Shown here one piece after another: positions 7,392 to 14,916 of a DNA stretch of 33,260 nucleotides. Both the position numbers and the translations under genes were made by a program. The number at the start of each line of letters is the position of its first letter. Within the stretch, counting starts at the first letter, position 1. Below the pieces are notes generated by a model. The model made no database searches. It worked only from the letters and a program-made list of their open reading frames with translations, and was not told the origin of the DNA. Source of the stretch: JBBKWQ01 sp037969115 (GTDB lineage Bacteria > Actinomycetota > Acidimicrobiia > Acidimicrobiales > Ilumatobacteraceae); the NCBI GenBank assembly GCA_037969115.1, contig JBBKWQ010000199.1, forward strand, positions 1 to 33,260, read 5' to 3'.

Positions 7392-8675
7392 TCACTGGAG
7401 GAGGTCGTCGAGGTAGTCGTTCCGGAAGAGTCGCGTCGGGTCGAGGCGATCCGCGAGACCGACGAAGTCGTCGAATCGCGTGTATGTGGTCCGGATTTCG
7501 TTGGCCGGCATGGCGGTCAGCTTGCCCCAGTGTGGGCGCGCGGCAAACGGCGCAAGCGCGAGCTCGAGATGGGGGAGCAGCGCCATCACGCGAGGTTGAT
7601 CGAGGCGCCAGGTGAAGTGCAGCGCGAGGGTGTTGCGTCCGCTGGCGGGGCTCAACCAGAGGCCGTCGGCGGCGACGGTGCGAACTTCGGTCGCGAGGAG
7701 GAGGGGCGCAAGCCGGTCGGCCAGTCCGTACACCGCTCGGAGTGCGTCGGGACCATCGCTTCGGTCGACGAAGTACTCGCTCTGTAGCTCGGCGCCGACG
7801 CTCGGTGTGAACTCCGGCCGGAAGTGGGGAAGGCGTTCGTGCCAGGGCCCGCGTCGCCCGAGCTGTTCGGTACAGGCATCGGGTGAGACGCCCGGCACCA
7901 TGTGCAATGCGGTCTCGGCGCGTCGCAGTCCGAACCGCTTCGCCAGCGCGTCGTCTGCGCTCGGCACACCCGGCAGGTCGGTGTCGGTGCGTCGTTTGAC
8001 CCACACTTGGTGGAACTCGCCGCTCGTCCAGTTGGTGAAGAGGCTCACGCTGTAGGCCACAGACATGATCTCGTCGAGGTGGTCGGCGGCTTCGTCGATC
8101 GGCAGAGAACGCCACAGCGTCTGCTCGACTTCGAAGGCCGGCTCGACGGTGAGTGTGAGCGTCGCGACGACACCGAGGGCGCCGAGACCGACCACTGCGC
8201 CCGAGAGTGTGTTGTCGTCGTCGGCAGCCGACATTCGAACGAGCTCACCGTTGGCGGTCACCAGCTCGATGGCGACGACCGATGCGGACAAGGAGGGGTT
8301 GTCGATGCCCGAGCCGTGCGTGCCGGTCGACACCGCACCCGCCACCGTGATGTGCGGGAGCGAAGGCAGGTTCGCGAGTGCGAGCCCCTCGGCCTGAAGG
8401 GCGCTTGACAGCTCGGCGTAGCGGATGCCTCCCTGCACTCGGACCGTCGATGCCGAGTGGTCGATGTCGACGATCCGATTCAAATCGGCCGTCGAGATGA
8501 GGTCGCCGTCGGTGTCGGCAACGCGGTTGAAGCTGTGTCGTGACCCGAGTGCGTGGATGCGCCGCCCCCTCGCGCTGGATTCGGCGACGATGTGTTGCAG
8601 CTCGTCGATGGTCACCGGTGCGCGCACCCTTCGGGCGAGGTAGTCGACATTCCCCGCCCAGTTCTGCTCAGCCAT
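7392..8675 (-). CDS. aldO: Alditol (xylitol/sorbitol) oxidase, FAD-linked
   Basis: 427 aa, the length of Streptomyces alditol oxidase. It oxidises the terminal hydroxyl of polyols such as xylitol or sorbitol to the aldose, reducing O2 to H2O2. NWAGN near the start and LGSRHSF are visible, with His47 matching the residue that carries covalent 8-alpha-histidyl-FAD in this VAO-type family. LPHITVAGAVSTGTHGSG is the FAD-binding loop. GPWHERLPHFRPEFTPS and AELQSEY are substrate-domain blocks. EVRTVAADGLWLSP and RPHWGKL contain the Glu/Arg/Lys used by AldO for polyol binding. ATG 8675 has no good adjacent ribosome-binding site (GAGGAG is 13 nt away). The start overlaps the end of a 12-codon leader ORF, so it may be translated by coupling. 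Confidence 0.9.
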   Translation of the reverse strand: MAEQNWAGNVDYLARRVRAPVTIDELQHIVAESSARGRRIHALGSRHSFNRVADTDGDLISTADLNRIVDIDHSASTVRVQGGIRYAELSSALQAEGLALANLPSLPHITVAGAVSTGTHGSGIDNPSLSASVVAIELVTANGELVRMSAADDDNTLSGAVVGLGALGVVATLTLTVEPAFEVEQTLWRSLPIDEAADHLDEIMSVAYSVSLFTNWTSGEFHQVWVKRRTDTDLPGVPSADDALAKRFGLRRAETALHMVPGVSPDACTEQLGRRGPWHERLPHFRPEFTPSVGAELQSEYFVDRSDGPDALRAVYGLADRLAPLLLATEVRTVAADGLWLSPASGRNTLALHFTWRLDQPRVMALLPHLELALAPFAARPHWGKLTAMPANEIRTTYTRFDDFVGLADRLDPTRLFRNDYLDDLLQ

Positions 8676-8706
8676 CGAGCGCGATCAACTCCTCGGTCGG
8701 CGACAT
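8668..8706 (-). CDS. 12-codon leader ORF overlapping the aldO start
   Basis: ATG 8706 to TGA 8668 encodes MSPTEELIALDG. TACGGT lies exactly 7 nt before the ATG, the same geometry as the real genes here, while aldO itself has no such box. The aldO ATG (8675) lies in another frame inside the end of this ORF (ATGGCTGA), and GAGGAG at 8689-8694 lies within it. A leaderless peptide that feeds ribosomes to aldO is a reasonable reading. No function of the peptide itself is evident. Confidence 0.5.
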   Translation of the reverse strand: MSPTEELIALDG

Positions 8707-8713
8707 CTCGCTG

Positions 8714-8719
8714 ACCGTA
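8714..8719 (-). promoter_or_regulatory. Leaderless -10 box for the aldO transcript
   Basis: TACGGT followed by 7 nt and ATG 8706 of the leader ORF. It is back to back with the plus-strand box at 8740-8745, only 20 bp away. Confidence 0.5.
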
Positions 8720-8739
8720 GTGGTCGTGGCGATGCCATC

Positions 8740-8745
8740 TACGGT
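8740..8745 (+). promoter_or_regulatory. Leaderless -10 box for the second LLM gene
   Basis: TACGGT followed by 7 nt and ATG 8753. Confidence 0.5.
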
Positions 8746-8752
8746 GCAGCAG

Positions 8753-9673
8753 ATGAACGCTCGTACCGCACGGATGAAGGTGGGGATCCAACTACCGGAG
8801 GTGGAGTGGGAGGTGCCGTTCCCCGAGCTCATCGCCATGGCGCAGACCGCCGAGACGGTGGGATTCGATTCGGTGTGGTTGGGCGACCATTTGCTCTACG
8901 ACCTCCCGGTTGGCCCACGCGGACCGTGGGAGGTGTGGACCTCGCTGGCTGCCATCGCCGCGTCGACCACGACGATCGAGATGGGACCGTTGGTCGCTTC
9001 GACGAGTTTCCATGCGCCGCAGATGCTCGCGAAACAGGCTGCGACGGTCGATGCGATCTCGCAGGGCCGACTCACGGTGGCGCTGGGGGCCGGATGGAAC
9101 CGCCGGGAGTACGACGCGTACGGGTTCGCGTACGACCGGCGCGTGAGCCGTTTCGCCGAGGCGTTCACGATCATCCGCACGCTGTTGCGCGACGGCGAGA
9201 TCGACTTTCGCGGCGAGTTCTACGAAGCCGACCGATGTGTGTTGCACCCGCGGTCACCGCGGCCGGATGGTCCGCCTCTCATGATCGGGTCCATTGGCGA
9301 TCGGATGCTCGACATCACCCTGCCGTACGTCGATTCGTGGAACATGTGGTGGAGCCAGTACGGCAACACCGTGGAGGGTTTCGAGCGAGAGAAGGCGCGG
9401 GTTGACGGACTCATCGGAGACGCTGGGCGATCTCCTTCCGATGTGGCCGCCACTGCAGCGGTTCACCTCCGGCTCGAGGGCGGATCGGGTCGCCAGATGG
9501 GTGACTACAACGAGGACGGTGCGGTCGATCCGCTCGTCGGCACGCCAGACGAGATCGCGGGCCAGCTCCGCGAATTCGAGTCAGCGGGCGCGGCACACAT
9601 TCAACTCGTTGTCGACCCGATCGACCGGAGCGCGATCGAGTGGCTCGGTGACATGCTCGCCGTGTTGCGTTGA
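8753..9673 (+). CDS. LLM class F420-dependent oxidoreductase
   Basis: 306 aa, luciferase-like TIM barrel. The start reads MNARTARMKVGIQLPEVEW. GFDSVWLGDHLLYD, MGPLVASTSFHAPQMLAKQAATVD and GRLTVALGAGWNRREYDAYGF follow, the usual order for F420-dependent LLM enzymes, close in style to the Rv1855c-type group. Near the C-terminus VGTPDEIAGQLREFESAGA is the conserved barrel-closing segment. Cofactor F420H2 is likely, substrate unknown. ATG 8753 is chosen for its TACGGT box at 7 nt; ATG 8774 is the next candidate. It is transcribed divergently from aldO. Confidence 0.88.
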   Translation: MNARTARMKVGIQLPEVEWEVPFPELIAMAQTAETVGFDSVWLGDHLLYDLPVGPRGPWEVWTSLAAIAASTTTIEMGPLVASTSFHAPQMLAKQAATVDAISQGRLTVALGAGWNRREYDAYGFAYDRRVSRFAEAFTIIRTLLRDGEIDFRGEFYEADRCVLHPRSPRPDGPPLMIGSIGDRMLDITLPYVDSWNMWWSQYGNTVEGFEREKARVDGLIGDAGRSPSDVAATAAVHLRLEGGSGRQMGDYNEDGAVDPLVGTPDEIAGQLREFESAGAAHIQLVVDPIDRSAIEWLGDMLAVLR

Positions 9674-9712
9674 CGCGTTCCTCTCGGCATCGGAGACGGT
9701 GATCGTGCGAGC

Positions 9713-9907
9713 TCATGCGTCAGGGAAGAACAGGGCTTCGATCGGTTCGTCGAGCACGGCCGAGAGCTTGAAGGCGAGCGGGAGGCTCGGGTCGTACCGT
9801 CCGTTCTCGATGGCATTGACGGTCTGGCGCGACACGCCCAGCGCATCGCCGAGCCGACTCTGACTCCACGACCGGGCAGCCCGGAGTTCGCGGATTCGGT
9901 TCTCCAT
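9713..9907 (-). CDS. XRE family transcriptional regulator (short, YozG-like)
   Basis: 64 aa, almost entirely one Cro/CI-type helix-turn-helix (residues 4-57). RELRAARSWSQSRLGDALGVS is helices 1-2 and RQTVNAIENGRYDPSLPLAFKLS the recognition helix and its support; it ends VLDEPIEALFFPDA. This compact form is common for regulators encoded beside a small membrane protein. Its ATG shares one base with the TGA of the upstream membrane-protein gene (TGATG), so translation is coupled. Regulation of its own operon is likely, and the repeats at 10331-10358 are candidate sites. Confidence 0.92.
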   Translation of the reverse strand: MENRIRELRAARSWSQSRLGDALGVSRQTVNAIENGRYDPSLPLAFKLSAVLDEPIEALFFPDA

Positions 9908-10311
9908 CAGTGCGACCGGGCTGATCGCACTTGTCCGGCGATCCAGCCGAGCATCCCGATGCTGTAGATCGCCCAGGGTCCCCAGCGGTCTGCGTCGAGT
10001 CCCGCCATGGCCAGGAACCCGACGGTCATGGCGGCCACCATCGCCAGACCGAATCCGACCGCCATGCCGTCGACCAGGATCGAACGTTGCATCTCGTCGA
10101 TGCGGCGGAGGTGGCGGGCGATCGCCAACACGCCCCACAGTGCCGGTATCACCGGCAGCAGCGCGACGACGTACTTCCAGCCGCCGGCGGTGTCGAAATC
10201 GACCAGCGCGATGATTGCCACGAGGGTGACGGCGTACCCGACGACGGCGATGAAGAACTCGCGGAGGTAGGCGGCAGCAGTTCGGCGTTCGTGTTCGGTG
10301 CGTTCGGTCAT
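9907..10311 (-). CDS. Four-helix integral membrane protein paired with the XRE regulator
   Basis: 134 aa with four predicted membrane segments: FFIAVVGYAVTLVAIIALV, YVVALLPVIPALWGVLAIA, GFGLAMVAAMTVGFLAMAGL and WAIYSIGMLGWIAGQV. Between helices 2 and 3 lies RHLRRIDEMQRSILVDGMAVG, an amphipathic stretch also seen in small membrane partners of XRE regulators. No enzymatic motif is visible, function unknown. ATG 10311 has TACATT 7 nt upstream and TTGACA a further 17 bp upstream, the best sigma-70-like promoter in the window; a longer start at 10371 would read through it and is rejected. Confidence 0.85.
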   Translation of the reverse strand: MTERTEHERRTAAAYLREFFIAVVGYAVTLVAIIALVDFDTAGGWKYVVALLPVIPALWGVLAIARHLRRIDEMQRSILVDGMAVGFGLAMVAAMTVGFLAMAGLDADRWGPWAIYSIGMLGWIAGQVRSARSH

Positions 10312-10318
10312 GGCGACG

Positions 10319-10347
10319 AATGTAAAGGAAGCTTTCCGAAATGTCAA
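10319..10347 (-). promoter_or_regulatory. Strong promoter of the membrane protein-XRE operon
   Basis: TTGACA (10347-10342), 17-bp spacer and TACATT (10324-10319), with ATG 7 nt downstream. The spacing is canonical and the transcript is predicted to be leaderless. Confidence 0.75.
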
Positions 10348-10358
10348 GGTCGCTTTCC
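10331..10358. promoter_or_regulatory. Candidate operator: two GCTTTCC repeats
   Basis: GCTTTCC at 10331-10337 and again at 10352-10358, 21 bp apart (two helical turns), flanking and overlapping the promoter. The proximal copy is part of a near-palindrome, GGAAGCTTTCC. The position suits autoregulation by the XRE protein. Inference from position and symmetry only. Confidence 0.4.
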
Positions 10359-10491
10359 ACGTGATGCCCACGCGATATCAGCGTCGCTCGTTTCCCTTTC
10401 TAGAATGGCGCTGCCCACCGAAGGGCGACCAGGTCGGCGAGTCGCTTCGAGCGGAACTGGCGGAACTCGGGCACGAAGGGACGTTCGGTAG

Positions 10492-11316
10492 ATGCGGCAA
10501 CGCACGAGGGAGGTGGCGCTGTCGCTGGCCGCAGCGTCGATCGTCGTCGCCGGATGTAGCGGAAGCACCGAGACCGCCGAAACCGCTCCGACGCCCGGAA
10601 CCAACGTCGTCGAGTCGACGACGACCGGGTCCCTGTCGGAGTCGACCGACGCGACGGCGGTCACCACGTCAGTCGAAACAGATCCGCCCACGACCCCCGC
10701 GATCGAGACGACCGCACCCGAAGTGACCGGGGCACCAGACGAACCGTTCCTCACCGACGTCCCCGGACGCCTGGTCGATTCGGCGCCGAACGTGAACAGC
10801 CCGGGCGAGATCTACGAACTGATGCCGAAGCTGTGGCTGTTCATCCCGTCCGAACCCGACCCGAACGACCCCAACGTCATCCAGCCCAGCCCCGAAGACG
10901 CAGAGATCCTCGCCGCGTACGCGAGGTACCGGGCGGCGCTGTACCAGGACTCGACGCAGAATCCACTCCCGGCATCGCCCTCCGCAGAGGTGCGGCAGGC
11001 GACGAGCGAGAACACCTACGGCAACCTGGTTCCGCTCTATGCGCAACGAAGCTCAGCGAGGCAACATTTCGAGCTCGGAGATGGCGATCTGTACCGGCCT
11101 GTGGTGTTGCAAGAACCTCGAACGGACAGCCGTGTGACCGTGTACGACTGTGTCCTCAGCAGTTCTCGATGGGTGAATGACGCTGATGGCAGCATCGCAG
11201 CTGGGTCCTCGGACCAGCTCATCGTCGGCGGAATCGAGGAGGTCATGGTTCGAAACGATGCGGGCGAATGGGTCTATGGCGGTGGAATGAGCAATCCCGA
11301 CGCGTGTGTCGAATGA
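10492..11316 (+). CDS. Putative lipoprotein, NTF2-like C-terminal domain
   Basis: 274 aa. The N-terminus is a lipoprotein signal peptide with lipobox VAGC (Cys22). A Thr/Ser/Glu-rich low-complexity linker (about 25-85) follows, as in many actinobacterial lipoproteins. The folded region begins about residue 115 (AEILAAYARYRAALYQD) and ends RNDAGEWVYGGGMSNPDAC. An opening helix, a C-x(n)-W strand and a closing strand with a late Cys suggest an NTF2-like fold; this is a pattern guess. GAAGGG lies about 11 nt before ATG 10492, and a TAGAAT box at 10401-10406 could be the promoter. The stop overlaps the start of the next gene by ATGA, so the two are coupled. Confidence 0.8.
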   Translation: MRQRTREVALSLAAASIVVAGCSGSTETAETAPTPGTNVVESTTTGSLSESTDATAVTTSVETDPPTTPAIETTAPEVTGAPDEPFLTDVPGRLVDSAPNVNSPGEIYELMPKLWLFIPSEPDPNDPNVIQPSPEDAEILAAYARYRAALYQDSTQNPLPASPSAEVRQATSENTYGNLVPLYAQRSSARQHFELGDGDLYRPVVLQEPRTDSRVTVYDCVLSSSRWVNDADGSIAAGSSDQLIVGGIEEVMVRNDAGEWVYGGGMSNPDACVE

Positions 11317-12437
11317 GATTTCGAGTCGGGGTCGTCATTGCCGTCATCGTCGTCATGACCGCGTCGTCGGCACTCGCGGCACCACAGCCAGTTGAACCGA
11401 CGCCGAGCCCGGCTCCGGGACCGTTCAGTCCGTCTCCGGATCCAGCACCGACGGTGCCGGGTGATCGGGTGGCGGAGTATCGCGACTCGAGCGGTGGGGT
11501 GGGGCGGATCACGGACTTCGCGGAAGGCTCGATGTTCGCCTCGTACGGCGGCGGCGCCGCTGCGCCGTGCAACTACCAGTACGTCGGACCGGACCCTGAT
11601 GGAGACGGTCCCGAGCGCGGGCCTGTGCTCGTCGGGCAATCGCTTCGGTGGAAGTTCTCCGAGGTCGCTGTGTTGTGGAGCCCAGACCTCGGGTCGCAGA
11701 TCGAACTCGTCTTCAACTCGCTGCCGTTCTTCGGTGACGTCGACCTGAGCGCGTACTACGTGCCGATCTCGGAGGGATATCGCCGGTTCAACGTCGCGTG
11801 TGTCGGCTTCCTGAACGGCACCGACGGCCCGATCGTCACCGATGGGTCGCAGTACACCTACATCGACGTGCCACTCGACGATCCGACACTCGATCCGCAC
11901 TGGATCGCCGCTCGACTCCGTAACGACCTCCAGCTGATCCGACCGGTCGTGTTCCGCAACGAGGTCGTCAACCGGTGGAACGGTCTCGTCGTGCGCCACC
12001 CGGCATGGTTGGGGATCTCCGATGATGCCTGGGTCCGGCAACGGTCGAATGTCGAGCGCTGGCGGGGGTGGGAACTCGATCTCCTCGCGAATCCGGTCGA
12101 ACTCGAGTTCATCGTGAACTTCGTGCCAAAAGATCCCGACGGTCAGGCCTTCTCGGTGGTCGTCGAATGTGTGGAGCCCGGAGGTGACCAACGCGGCGGC
12201 GCAGGGGTGTTTCCCGAGGTGCCGTGGGACCTTCCGGAGTGGGCTGACCCGGGCGTGGGTGAGAACTGCGAGTGGACTCCGCCTGCCAAGGGCGAGGTCA
12301 CGATCACGGCCCAGATCACATTCGACATCACGTTCCGTATGTCGGGCTACCTCGAGACCCTCGCACCGTATGTCTGGCAGTCGGCTCCGGTCACCTACAC
12401 GGTCGGCGAGCTGCGTGCCGTGAACGTCAACGAGTGA
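11313..12437 (+). CDS. Exported protein of unknown function
   Basis: 374 aa from ATG 11313. MRFRVGVVIAVIVVMTASSALAA is a Sec signal peptide with a clear Ala-x-Ala cleavage site. A Pro-rich spacer (about 25-50) leads to a globular region with scattered cysteines (APCNYQY, NVACVGFL, VVECVEPG, GENCEW) that may form disulfides outside the cell. No family was recognised. The start overlaps the stop of the preceding lipoprotein gene (ATGA), so the two proteins are probably made together and may act as a pair at the cell surface. Confidence 0.78.
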   Translation: MRFRVGVVIAVIVVMTASSALAAPQPVEPTPSPAPGPFSPSPDPAPTVPGDRVAEYRDSSGGVGRITDFAEGSMFASYGGGAAAPCNYQYVGPDPDGDGPERGPVLVGQSLRWKFSEVAVLWSPDLGSQIELVFNSLPFFGDVDLSAYYVPISEGYRRFNVACVGFLNGTDGPIVTDGSQYTYIDVPLDDPTLDPHWIAARLRNDLQLIRPVVFRNEVVNRWNGLVVRHPAWLGISDDAWVRQRSNVERWRGWELDLLANPVELEFIVNFVPKDPDGQAFSVVVECVEPGGDQRGGAGVFPEVPWDLPEWADPGVGENCEWTPPAKGEVTITAQITFDITFRMSGYLETLAPYVWQSAPVTYTVGELRAVNVNE

Positions 12438-12460
12438 CGTCGCACGATCCGCCTCGCCGA

Positions 12461-12481
12461 CGCCCGCGATCGAGTCGGGCG
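12461..12481. terminator. Weak bidirectional hairpin between convergent genes
   Basis: 6-bp arms CGCCCG (12461-12466) and CGGGCG (12476-12481) with a 9-nt loop, in the 45-bp gap between the exported-protein gene and the convergent carboxylesterase. It could end both transcripts, but it is short. Confidence 0.3.
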
Positions 12482-12482
12482 A

Positions 12483-14180
12483 TCACACGGTGGCCGGCTC
12501 GGTATCCGACCCGAAACCCGCTCCACTTCCATGGTTGGTCGCGCGGAGTTCGTCGGTGAGCCAGGCGATCCGCTCTCGCATCAGGTCGAGGCCGGCCTGC
12601 GGCGGGCACGCCTGCACACCCGACAGCGGCCGGTCGAACACCATGTGCTGCGGGTCGCCCGGGTCGTAGGTCGGCCAGCTTTCGCGGCCGGGCGAGTCGG
12701 GTACACCGGTGGCGGCGAACGCGAACCACCGGTCGCCCATCTCGCGGGTGAGGAGGTGGGCATCGTCCGCCACCGGAACGAGCGGCACGTGCGTGTCGAA
12801 CACGTAGAAGATCTCGGCCGCATGGAACGCGCCCACCGTCTGCTTGGCCGACGGAGGAAGTGCCCGGAAGTGATATCGGTACACCGGGTGGCCGGCCTCG
12901 GCGTGTCGGCGAGATGCGTGATCGACGTGCACGCCGAACATGTGGTCGCCGGCGTGCGCCACCACAGCATCGGTCGCGAGCCGGTCGAGCCCCGGATACG
13001 TGTCCATCAGACGATCGACGTGCCCGGCCGACGGATAGCTCCGCTCGAACGTCGCGCGCACATCCGCGGCGGAGATGACGGAGTCGGTGGGCGCCTCGAA
13101 CTCGGCGCCGGCAGGATGCATGATCCCCGCCAGGATCGAACCCTCGTCGGCGTTGTAGCCGATCATGAGCGGAACCGCCGCCTGGAGCTCGTCGGAGAAG
13201 GCCGACATCGGTGTCGACGGCAGGATCACGTCGTCGACGACCGGGAAGAAGTAGCGACCGAACTCCGAGTGCTCGCGATACAGCTCGGAGAGAACGTCGG
13301 GTTCGGCGGCGCGGAGCCGTCGCAACTGGCCATCGGCCGAGCCGACGGCGAGGGTTCCGAACTCGACGCCGACCACCTCGGCCGGTCGGAAGTCGAGGGC
13401 CGGTCGGCGGAGATGCAGCCAACGGCCGCTGTCGCTCGGGCTCTGTGCGATGGCGCGGTGGAACAGGCCGCGCGCCCGAGGAGCGGTGAGCAGGTTGAGC
13501 ACGGCTTCGCCGCCCGCCGACTCGCCGAAGATCGTGACGCGGCTCGGGTCGCCGCCGAAGTTGGCGATGTTGTCGCGTACCCATTCGAGTGCGGCGACCT
13601 GATCGAGCAGCCCGTAGTTGCCCGACACACCGTCTGGGGACTCAGCGGACAGGTCGGGATGCGCGAAGAACCCGAACAGGCCGAGGCGGTAGTTGATGGT
13701 GACGAGCACACAGCCGCGCTCGGGGAGGGCATTTCCCTGATATTGGATTTCGCCAGCGCTGCCGTCGGTGTGGTCGCCACCATGGATCCAGACCATCACC
13801 GGCAGGTTCTGGGCATGTGACGGCGCCCGGACGTTGAGCGTCAGACAGTCCTCGCTCTGTTTCACGGGCATCAACTTCAGTGCTGTTTTCAGGCTGCGCG
13901 CGCGTGCTGTGCCGAGCCCGAGGCCGTTGACGAGCGTGTTGACGAGGTCGTCGATGATCGTGGCGCGCTGGTATGCGAACGCGCCGAGCTTCGTGCACGC
14001 CCTCGTGTCGGACCACGGCTCGACCGGTGCCGGTGGTCTCCATCGCAAATCGCCCACGGGCGGCGCCGCGTACGGGATGCCCGAGAACACGGCCATCGTG
14101 CCTTTTGCCTTGAGCTTGCCGCGAACCCTGCCGCTCATGGTCGTGGCGACCGGTGCGTTGCGTTTGGAGAATCTGGCCAT
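12483..14180 (-). CDS. Type-B carboxylesterase
   Basis: 565 aa, the usual size for the acetylcholinesterase-like alpha/beta hydrolase family. It hydrolyses carboxylic esters. GIPYAAPPVGDLRWRPP is the N-terminal signature and SEDCLTLNV (about 109-117) the second. WIHGGDHTDGS is the oxyanion-hole loop. FGESAGGEAV carries nucleophile Ser221, GYNADEGS the acid Glu347 and GAFHAAEIFYVF the base His453. Start: ATG 14180 has a strong AGAGG-type site 7 nt upstream; an earlier GTG at 14204 is less supported. No signal peptide is evident. The pterin dehydratase fusion lies 52 nt upstream on the same strand, so this may be the last gene of that operon. Confidence 0.92.
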   Translation of the reverse strand: MARFSKRNAPVATTMSGRVRGKLKAKGTMAVFSGIPYAAPPVGDLRWRPPAPVEPWSDTRACTKLGAFAYQRATIIDDLVNTLVNGLGLGTARARSLKTALKLMPVKQSEDCLTLNVRAPSHAQNLPVMVWIHGGDHTDGSAGEIQYQGNALPERGCVLVTINYRLGLFGFFAHPDLSAESPDGVSGNYGLLDQVAALEWVRDNIANFGGDPSRVTIFGESAGGEAVLNLLTAPRARGLFHRAIAQSPSDSGRWLHLRRPALDFRPAEVVGVEFGTLAVGSADGQLRRLRAAEPDVLSELYREHSEFGRYFFPVVDDVILPSTPMSAFSDELQAAVPLMIGYNADEGSILAGIMHPAGAEFEAPTDSVISAADVRATFERSYPSAGHVDRLMDTYPGLDRLATDAVVAHAGDHMFGVHVDHASRRHAEAGHPVYRYHFRALPPSAKQTVGAFHAAEIFYVFDTHVPLVPVADDAHLLTREMGDRWFAFAATGVPDSPGRESWPTYDPGDPQHMVFDRPLSGVQACPPQAGLDLMRERIAWLTDELRATNHGSGAGFGSDTEPATV

Positions 14181-14232
14181 GCGCGATCCTCTCGCGAAGC
14201 GCACCCTGCGTTCGAATCGGATGACCGACGTG

Positions 14233-14916
14233 TCAGTCGCCGGAGCGTTCTCGATCCTGCCATGTGCAGACGCACGCCTCGTTGCCTTCGGCGTCGGCGA
14301 GCACCCAGAACGAACGGGCGTGGAGGTCGGACACGAGTGTTCCCCCAGCGGCGATGGCGGCTGCGACCCGCGCTTCGGCCTGGTCGTGCGGCACGCTGAC
14401 GTCGAGGTGCAGTCGGTTGCGTTGCGGCCTCGGCTCGTCCATCTGCTGGAACCACAACGCCGGACCGATGCGGAGCGGGTCGACGATGTCGTTCACCGTG
14501 CCGTCGGACTCGGGGCTGGCATCGACGTAGCCGAGCACAGCGAGCCAGAAGGGCCGAATGGCGGCGATGTCGATCGCATCGATTGCCACCTCGACCCGCT
14601 CCGCCGCGCCGGGATCGGCCTGGAAGCTGGACGACGCGGCCAGTTCGGTGATGTCGCGTGCCAGCGCGAGGTCGAGGTCGGTCAATCCGCCGGCTGAGTG
14701 TGTGGTCGACCAGATCCTGACGACGCCGGGGTAGCGCAGGTCGATATCGGGATGATGATTGGACGCGTCGGCGACAAGCGCAATGGCGTCGACGAAGCCG
14801 GCCGCGGCACCGAATGACGGGGCGTGAAACGTCGCCTCGATGCCCCCGAGCACGTATCGCCAGTCGGCCAGGTCGGCGGTTTCATCGAACTCAGCGGGGG
14901 ACAGTCTGGTCGGCAT
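14233..14916 (-). CDS. Pterin-4a-carbinolamine dehydratase fused to a VOC domain
   Basis: 227 aa, two domains. Residues 1-98 are a pterin-4a-carbinolamine dehydratase: ADASNHHPDIDLRY (His54-His55) and STTHSAGGLTDLDLALA (His73) are the catalytic block that dehydrates the 4a-hydroxypterin formed by aromatic hydroxylases. Residues about 105-227 are a glyoxalase-6-like VOC domain (VAIDAIDIAAIRPFWLAVLGY, then RNRLHLDVSVPHDQAEARV). The same fusion is frequent in actinobacteria. No pterin-dependent hydroxylase is visible nearby, so its role is open. The first 26 nt overlap the end of the LLM gene upstream. TAACCT lies 6 nt before ATG 14916, inside that gene, so an internal leaderless promoter is possible besides cotranscription. 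Confidence 0.88.
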   Translation of the reverse strand: MPTRLSPAEFDETADLADWRYVLGGIEATFHAPSFGAAAGFVDAIALVADASNHHPDIDLRYPGVVRIWSTTHSAGGLTDLDLALARDITELAASSSFQADPGAAERVEVAIDAIDIAAIRPFWLAVLGYVDASPESDGTVNDIVDPLRIGPALWFQQMDEPRPQRNRLHLDVSVPHDQAEARVAAAIAAGGTLVSDLHARSFWVLADAEGNEACVCTWQDRERSGD

